The position numbers and the translations under genes are program-made. A stretch of 7,686 bases of DNA from Deltaproteobacteria bacterium (lineage in GTDB: Bacteria; Desulfobacterota; JAFDIG01): NCBI GenBank assembly GCA_019308145.1, contig JAFDIG010000098.1, forward strand, positions 1 through 7,686. The letters are read 5' to 3'. Under the pieces are notes generated by a model, which saw only the letters and a program-made list of their open reading frames with translations, was not told where the DNA came from and did no database searches. Shown here piece by piece: positions 4,456-7,686 of this stretch. The first letter of the stretch is position 1, and each line of letters starts with the position of its first letter.

Positions 4456-6411
4456 CTAATGTTTGATATTTTTGCCGATAAAAAGCCCTTTTTTGAGAGA
4501 TTTTATATGATGTACTGGCTCAGCATGATGAGGTTGTTGCTCTATAAGAGTAATTGCTTCGTTAGCGATCCCCTCTGCGTTAAGCTTATATTTATTTCTT
4601 AATAGATCTTGATGACCATGTTCAACAAAAACGGAAGGAAGACCAACTCTTTTTATTTTAACATTACTTACCTCATTATTAACTAAGGTCTCAATTACTC
4701 CACTCCCAAAACCACCATCAAGCACATTTTCTTCTACAGTTAAAACAAAAGGGATTTCACTTGCAAGCTCACTTATAAGTTCCTCATCCATCGGTTTAAC
4801 AAAACGACAATTTACTACAGTGGCATATATACCTTTATTTATTAGAAGAGAAGCAGCTTTTAAAGATGGATAAACCATTGAACCAATTGCAAATATAACA
4901 AGATCTCCCCCTTCTTTTAATATCTCTCCCTTACCTACATCAACCAAAGAAAGAAATGGATCCAATGGAACACCGATCCCCTTTCCTCTTGGATATCTTA
5001 CAGCAACTGGACTACTAAGTGTAAAAGCTGTATTAATCATATGTCTTAATTCATTTTCATCTTTTGGGGCCATAACGATCATATTTGGAATAGCCCTTAA
5101 GTAGGATAAATCAAAAACGCCATGATGTGTTGGGCCGTCTTCTCCTACGATTCCTGCTCTATCTATAGCAAAAACAACGGGCAGGTTCTGCAAGCAAACA
5201 TCTTGGATTATCTGATCATAAGCCCTTTGTAAAAAAGTGGAATATATTGCAACAACAGGCTTCGCACCGTTTAAAGCTAAACCAGCAGCAAAGGAAACAC
5301 CATGCTGTTCTGCTATCCCAATATCATAAAATCTATCTGGAATTTCTTTAGCAAAACGAGATAGTCCTGTGCCCTCTGGCATAGCAGCAGTTATCGCAAC
5401 TATTTTTGAATCCTTTTTTGCTATCTCAACAATAGTATCTCCAAAAACATGTGTATATGTAGGTGGAGAATTTTGATCCGTGATCAGTTTTCCCGTCTTA
5501 GGCTTAAAAGGACCTAACCCATGAAAAAAGGAAGGATCTTTTTCAGCCGGAAGATACCCATGGCCTTTCTTTGTAATAGTATGAACCAAAATAGGACCTT
5601 TCATCTTTTTCACATTTGAAAAGGTATTTATCAAAACATCGATCCTATGACCATCGATTGGGCCTACGTATGTAAACCCAAGCTCCTCAAAAAGGATACC
5701 TGGAGATATAAAACCTTTAAGGGATTCCTCTACTTGCTTAACAATCTTTACAACCGACTCTCCTATTCCTGGCATGGTTTTTAGAATCGACTTAATATCA
5801 TTACGGAAACGATTGATCCATTGACCAGTCATTATTCTTGCAAGATAATTAGCAAGTGCTCCAACGTTTGGTGATATAGACATCTCATTATCATTTAAAA
5901 TAACAATAAAATCCTTATTTAATTGACCTGCATAATTTAATCCCTCAAATGCAATCCCAGCGGTCATAGACCCATCACCAATAACCACGATCACTTTATA
6001 ATCTTCTCCTTCTATCTCTCTTGCCTCAACCATACCAATACCAGCTGAAATAGTAGTAGATGAATGGCCTGTGTCGTAAGTATCATAAGGACTTTCATCT
6101 CGCCTCGGGAAACCACTTAATCCCCCATACTGCCTTATGGTATGAAATCTATCCTTTCTTCCTGTTATAATTTTATGCGTATAGCATTGGTGTCCAACAT
6201 CCCACAAAACTTTATCTCTTGGGGTATCAAAAACATAATGTATAGCAAGGGTAAGCTCTACTGTACCAAGATTAGATGCAAGATGCCCACCTCTTTTGGA
6301 TACTGTATTAATAATCTTTTCTCTAATCTCTGAAGCAAGAGTTAAAAGTTCCTTTTTACTTAAAGATCTCAAATCAGCTGGATTATTAACCTTCTTTAAT
6401 ATTGAACCCAT
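4456..6411 (-). CDS. dxs: 1-deoxy-D-xylulose-5-phosphate synthase
   Basis: Dxs condenses pyruvate and glyceraldehyde 3-phosphate to DXP, the first step of the MEP isoprenoid pathway, using thiamine diphosphate and Mg2+. Domain I shows KRGGHLASNLG (39-49, with H43), WDVGHQCYTHKIITGR (70-85), the diphosphate-binding GDGSMTAG (145-152) and NDNEMSISPNVGA (173-185). The transketolase pyrimidine domain shows YDIGIAEQHGVSFAAGLA (362-379), where E368 is the expected catalytic Glu, and DRAGIVGEDGPTHHGVFD (417-434). The C-terminal domain holds VNCRFVKPMD and EENVLDGGFGSGV. At 651 residues it is slightly long: after the normal end near 625 a basic, His-containing tail runs QPHHAEPVHH and then KKGLFIGKNIKH. 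AAAGGAAAGG (6421-6430) lies 9 bases before the ATG and begins within the ispA stop codon. The gap to ispA is 18 bases, and its product DXP leads toward the IspA substrates. Identification is very secure. Confidence 0.98.
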   Translation of the reverse strand: MGSILKKVNNPADLRSLSKKELLTLASEIREKIINTVSKRGGHLASNLGTVELTLAIHYVFDTPRDKVLWDVGHQCYTHKIITGRKDRFHTIRQYGGLSGFPRRDESPYDTYDTGHSSTTISAGIGMVEAREIEGEDYKVIVVIGDGSMTAGIAFEGLNYAGQLNKDFIVILNDNEMSISPNVGALANYLARIMTGQWINRFRNDIKSILKTMPGIGESVVKIVKQVEESLKGFISPGILFEELGFTYVGPIDGHRIDVLINTFSNVKKMKGPILVHTITKKGHGYLPAEKDPSFFHGLGPFKPKTGKLITDQNSPPTYTHVFGDTIVEIAKKDSKIVAITAAMPEGTGLSRFAKEIPDRFYDIGIAEQHGVSFAAGLALNGAKPVVAIYSTFLQRAYDQIIQDVCLQNLPVVFAIDRAGIVGEDGPTHHGVFDLSYLRAIPNMIVMAPKDENELRHMINTAFTLSSPVAVRYPRGKGIGVPLDPFLSLVDVGKGEILKEGGDLVIFAIGSMVYPSLKAASLLINKGIYATVVNCRFVKPMDEELISELASEIPFVLTVEENVLDGGFGSGVIETLVNNEVSNVKIKRVGLPSVFVEHGHQDLLRNKYKLNAEGIANEAITLIEQQPHHAEPVHHIKSLKKGLFIGKNIKH

Positions 6412-6420
6412 TTTTTAAAA

Positions 6421-6430
6421 CCTTTCCTTT
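6421..6430 (-). promoter_or_regulatory. dxs ribosome binding site
   Basis: AAAGGAAAGG ends 9 bases before the dxs ATG and starts on the last base of the ispA TAA stop. It offers two GG-containing cores and confirms the chosen dxs start. Confidence 0.65.
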
Positions 6431-7326
6431 TAATAACTTCTTTTAACTATAAATCTCGCGATTTCTCTTAAAGGTTCTGCGTTTTTATCAAAACTATCAA
6501 GAGCTGTAATTGCTTCATCAAGTAATTCTTTTACCTTATCTTTTGAACTTTCCATACCAAAAACTGCTGGATAAGTCGCCTTTTCTTTTTCTATATCACT
6601 TCCAATATCCTTTCCTAAAATCTCCTGTTCTCCTTCAATATCTAATATATCATCCATCACCTGAAAACACAAACCAATAGCTTTTCCATATTTAGTTAAT
6701 GCATCTAATGCCTTTTTATCCCCTTCACCTATTATAGCACCTACACGAACACTTGCAAGGATAAGAGCTCCTGTCTTAGAGTTATGTATATACTCAATTG
6801 TTTTTTTATCAACCTTTTTCCCTTGGGATTGAAAATCAACAACCTGTCCTCCAACCATGCCAGAGATACCAGCTGCTTTAGCGATCTCTTGAATAGATAA
6901 AAGTGCTTTTGTAGGTGAAAGTTTTTTATGCTTTCTGCTCATAAGAGAAAATGCTTCTGTAAGTAATCCATCTCCAGCGAGAAGCGCTATTGCTTCACCA
7001 AATACCCTATGATTAGTAGGTTTTCCTCTTCTAAAATCATCATCATCCATAATAGGCAAATCATCATGAATAAGAGAATAGGCATGAATCATCTCAATAC
7101 CACAGGCAAAAGGTATAATTTCGTCATATTTGGATGGCCTTTTTACAGTATCATAGGATGCTATCATCAAAATCGGTCTAATACGTTTTCCCCCTGCAAA
7201 AAGGGTATATCTCATCGCTTTATGAAGTATTTCAGGATAAGTATTCTCAGGTGGAAGAGCTTCTTCAAGCCATTTATCTATTATTCTTTTTTTCTCTTTA
7301 AGGTATTTCTTTAGATCAAATTGCAT
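6430..7326 (-). CDS. ispA: Polyprenyl synthetase, probably farnesyl diphosphate synthase
   Basis: This trans-prenyltransferase joins isopentenyl diphosphate to dimethylallyl/geranyl diphosphate, normally making farnesyl diphosphate for quinone, undecaprenyl and other isoprenoids. The 298 residues are standard. Seen: FAGGKRIRPIL (43-53, substrate-binding Lys and Arg), the first Asp-rich motif DDLPIMDDDDFRRGKPTNH (88-106), GMVGGQVVD (156-164), HNSKTGALI (181-189) and the second Asp-rich motif FQVMDDILDIEG (221-232) with GKDIGSDIEKEKATYP after it. The two-residue-longer first motif, with Tyr83 five residues before it and Ser84 next, is the pattern of bacterial FPP synthases and equals E. coli IspA (AYSLIHDDLP). 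Geranylgeranyl product cannot be excluded from sequence alone. The ATG is 6 bases past the xseB stop; its ribosome binding site is weak (AAGAAAGAA), suggesting coupling to xseB. The next gene, dxs, works in the same pathway. Confidence 0.95.
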   Translation of the reverse strand: MQFDLKKYLKEKKRIIDKWLEEALPPENTYPEILHKAMRYTLFAGGKRIRPILMIASYDTVKRPSKYDEIIPFACGIEMIHAYSLIHDDLPIMDDDDFRRGKPTNHRVFGEAIALLAGDGLLTEAFSLMSRKHKKLSPTKALLSIQEIAKAAGISGMVGGQVVDFQSQGKKVDKKTIEYIHNSKTGALILASVRVGAIIGEGDKKALDALTKYGKAIGLCFQVMDDILDIEGEQEILGKDIGSDIEKEKATYPAVFGMESSKDKVKELLDEAITALDSFDKNAEPLREIARFIVKRSY

Positions 7327-7332
7327 AATAAT

Positions 7333-7554
7333 TTATTCTTTCTTATCATCAAAAGGAACTGTCTTTATATTTCCATTTTCATCCTTTATAAGCATCTCAA
7401 CCTTTTTTTCTGTTTCATTAAGCTTTTGATTAAGCAAGCGAGTTAATTTTATTCCTTCCTCAAAAAGCTTAAGCGAATCTTCAAGTAATAAATCTCCCTT
7501 TTCTAACTTCTCAACTATCTCCTCCAATCTTTTTATACCTTCTTCAAATTTCAC
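7333..7554 (-). CDS. xseB: Exodeoxyribonuclease VII small subunit
   Basis: XseB partners XseA in exonuclease VII, which degrades single-stranded DNA to oligonucleotides. The 73 residues match the family in length and pattern: KFEEGIKRLEEIVEKLEKGD (2-21), then LLLEDSLKLFEEGIKLTRLLNQKLNETEKKVEML as a two-helix hairpin, and a short polar tail ending FDDKKE. The start is GTG at 7554. An in-frame TAA lies seven codons upstream, and GAGAGG at 7567-7572 lies 12 bases before it, a rather long gap. xseA is not in the window. A promoter immediately upstream suggests xseB is first in its transcript, so xseA is either further right or elsewhere. Adjacency to ispA and dxs is common in many bacteria. Identification is secure. 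Confidence 0.94.
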   Translation of the reverse strand: MKFEEGIKRLEEIVEKLEKGDLLLEDSLKLFEEGIKLTRLLNQKLNETEKKVEMLIKDENGNIKTVPFDDKKE

Positions 7555-7593
7555 TTTATAAAATTTCCTCTCTTAATTATAAAATTTTAAACA

Positions 7594-7627
7594 AAATATA
7601 ACCGTAAAAGACTTTTAGTTTATATTT
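7594..7627 (-). repeat. Imperfect inverted repeat in the operon leader
   Basis: AAATATAA (7594-7601) pairs perfectly with TTATATTT (7620-7627). Inside these arms TAAAAG (7605-7610) and CTTTTA (7612-7617) form a second 6-bp inverted repeat around a single central base. Between the two layers are a 3-base and a 2-base internal loop. It lies 6-40 bases past the predicted transcription start, so it would be in the 5' leader RNA. It could be an RNA hairpin or an operator-like site. Its extreme AT content lowers confidence. Confidence 0.35.
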
Positions 7628-7639
7628 AAATCTATTAAA

Positions 7640-7668
7640 ATTATAAAAAAGTGGCTTAAAAAGGTCAA
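7640..7668 (-). promoter_or_regulatory. Sigma70-type promoter of the xseB-rpoZ operon
   Basis: On the - strand TTGACC (7663-7668) and a perfect TATAAT (7640-7645) are separated by exactly 17 bases. That is 11 of 12 consensus bases at the optimal spacing. The spacer is flanked by T5 runs on both sides. Transcription would start near 7633, leaving a leader of about 80 bases before the xseB GTG. It is the best promoter match I see in the window and is correctly placed to drive all nine leftward genes. The remaining bases to the right edge hold no supported gene. Confidence 0.75.
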
Positions 7669-7686
7669 GGTTAAACTACACCTAAT

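Noticed and set aside
7009..7314. 101-codon + strand frame opposite ispA
   Set aside because: Its composition is the reverse image of conserved ispA codons and it resembles no family. The ispA motifs fix the coding strand.
7555..7633. Thiamine-type riboswitch upstream of the operon that contains dxs
   Set aside because: The leader is only about 80 bases, almost entirely A/T, and has none of the conserved GC-containing helices or CUGAGA-like core.
7618..7686. Short - strand frame running in from the right edge for about 23 codons to a TAA
   Set aside because: It overlaps the promoter and has a low-complexity AT-rich translation with no resemblance to the end of XseA or any other family.
1..7686. 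Mobile element, CRISPR array, tRNA/rRNA, toxin-antitoxin or phage genes
   Set aside because: No repeat-spacer pattern, terminal inverted repeats, transposase motifs or RNA gene signatures were seen, and all gene space is taken by core families.

Overview
The window is AT-rich bacterial chromosome carrying ten protein genes and almost no non-coding sequence. The 3' part of ilvD lies on the + strand at the left end. Nine tightly packed genes follow on the - strand and read leftward toward it. I see no tRNA, rRNA, CRISPR array, insertion sequence or integration site. Every complete gene has a recognisable family, no reading frame is broken, and I find no sign of recent transfer.

The likely host is an AT-rich anaerobe-type lineage near Desulfobacterota/Nitrospirota or a neighbouring candidate phylum. 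This is inference. It rests on the omega subunit opening MARITVEDCL (not the Firmicutes form), on the presence of a DUF4416 gene, and on the gene orders xseB-ispA-dxs-tlyA and DUF4416-yicC-remA-gmk-rpoZ. AGA/AGG arginine and ATA isoleucine codons are frequent. Species cannot be named from the window.

Layout in the direction of transcription, right to left: a good sigma70-type promoter (7640-7668) and an AT-rich leader with an imperfect inverted repeat; xseB (exonuclease VII small subunit); ispA (short-chain prenyl diphosphate synthase); dxs (DXP synthase, first step of the MEP pathway); a 77-base gap with a weak promoter candidate; tlyA (rRNA 2'-O-methyltransferase); a DUF4416 gene of unknown function; yicC (endoribonuclease family); remA (DNA-binding regulator family); gmk (guanylate kinase); rpoZ (RNA polymerase omega). 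From tlyA to rpoZ each gene overlaps the next or is separated by at most 10 bases. Several Shine-Dalgarno sequences sit on the upstream gene's stop codon, so the chain looks translationally coupled. rpoZ and ilvD converge and overlap by four bases, with a short palindrome on ilvD's last codons.

Functionally the block joins isoprenoid supply (dxs, ispA) with nucleic-acid housekeeping: XseB in DNA processing, TlyA on ribosomes, YicC on RNA, Gmk in GTP supply, RpoZ in transcription. I do not see a clearly new biological system. The parts most worth a second look are the DUF4416 protein, the RemA homologue with its TTG start and paired A8 tracts, the His-rich Dxs tail, and the hairpins at the gmk-rpoZ and rpoZ-ilvD junctions.
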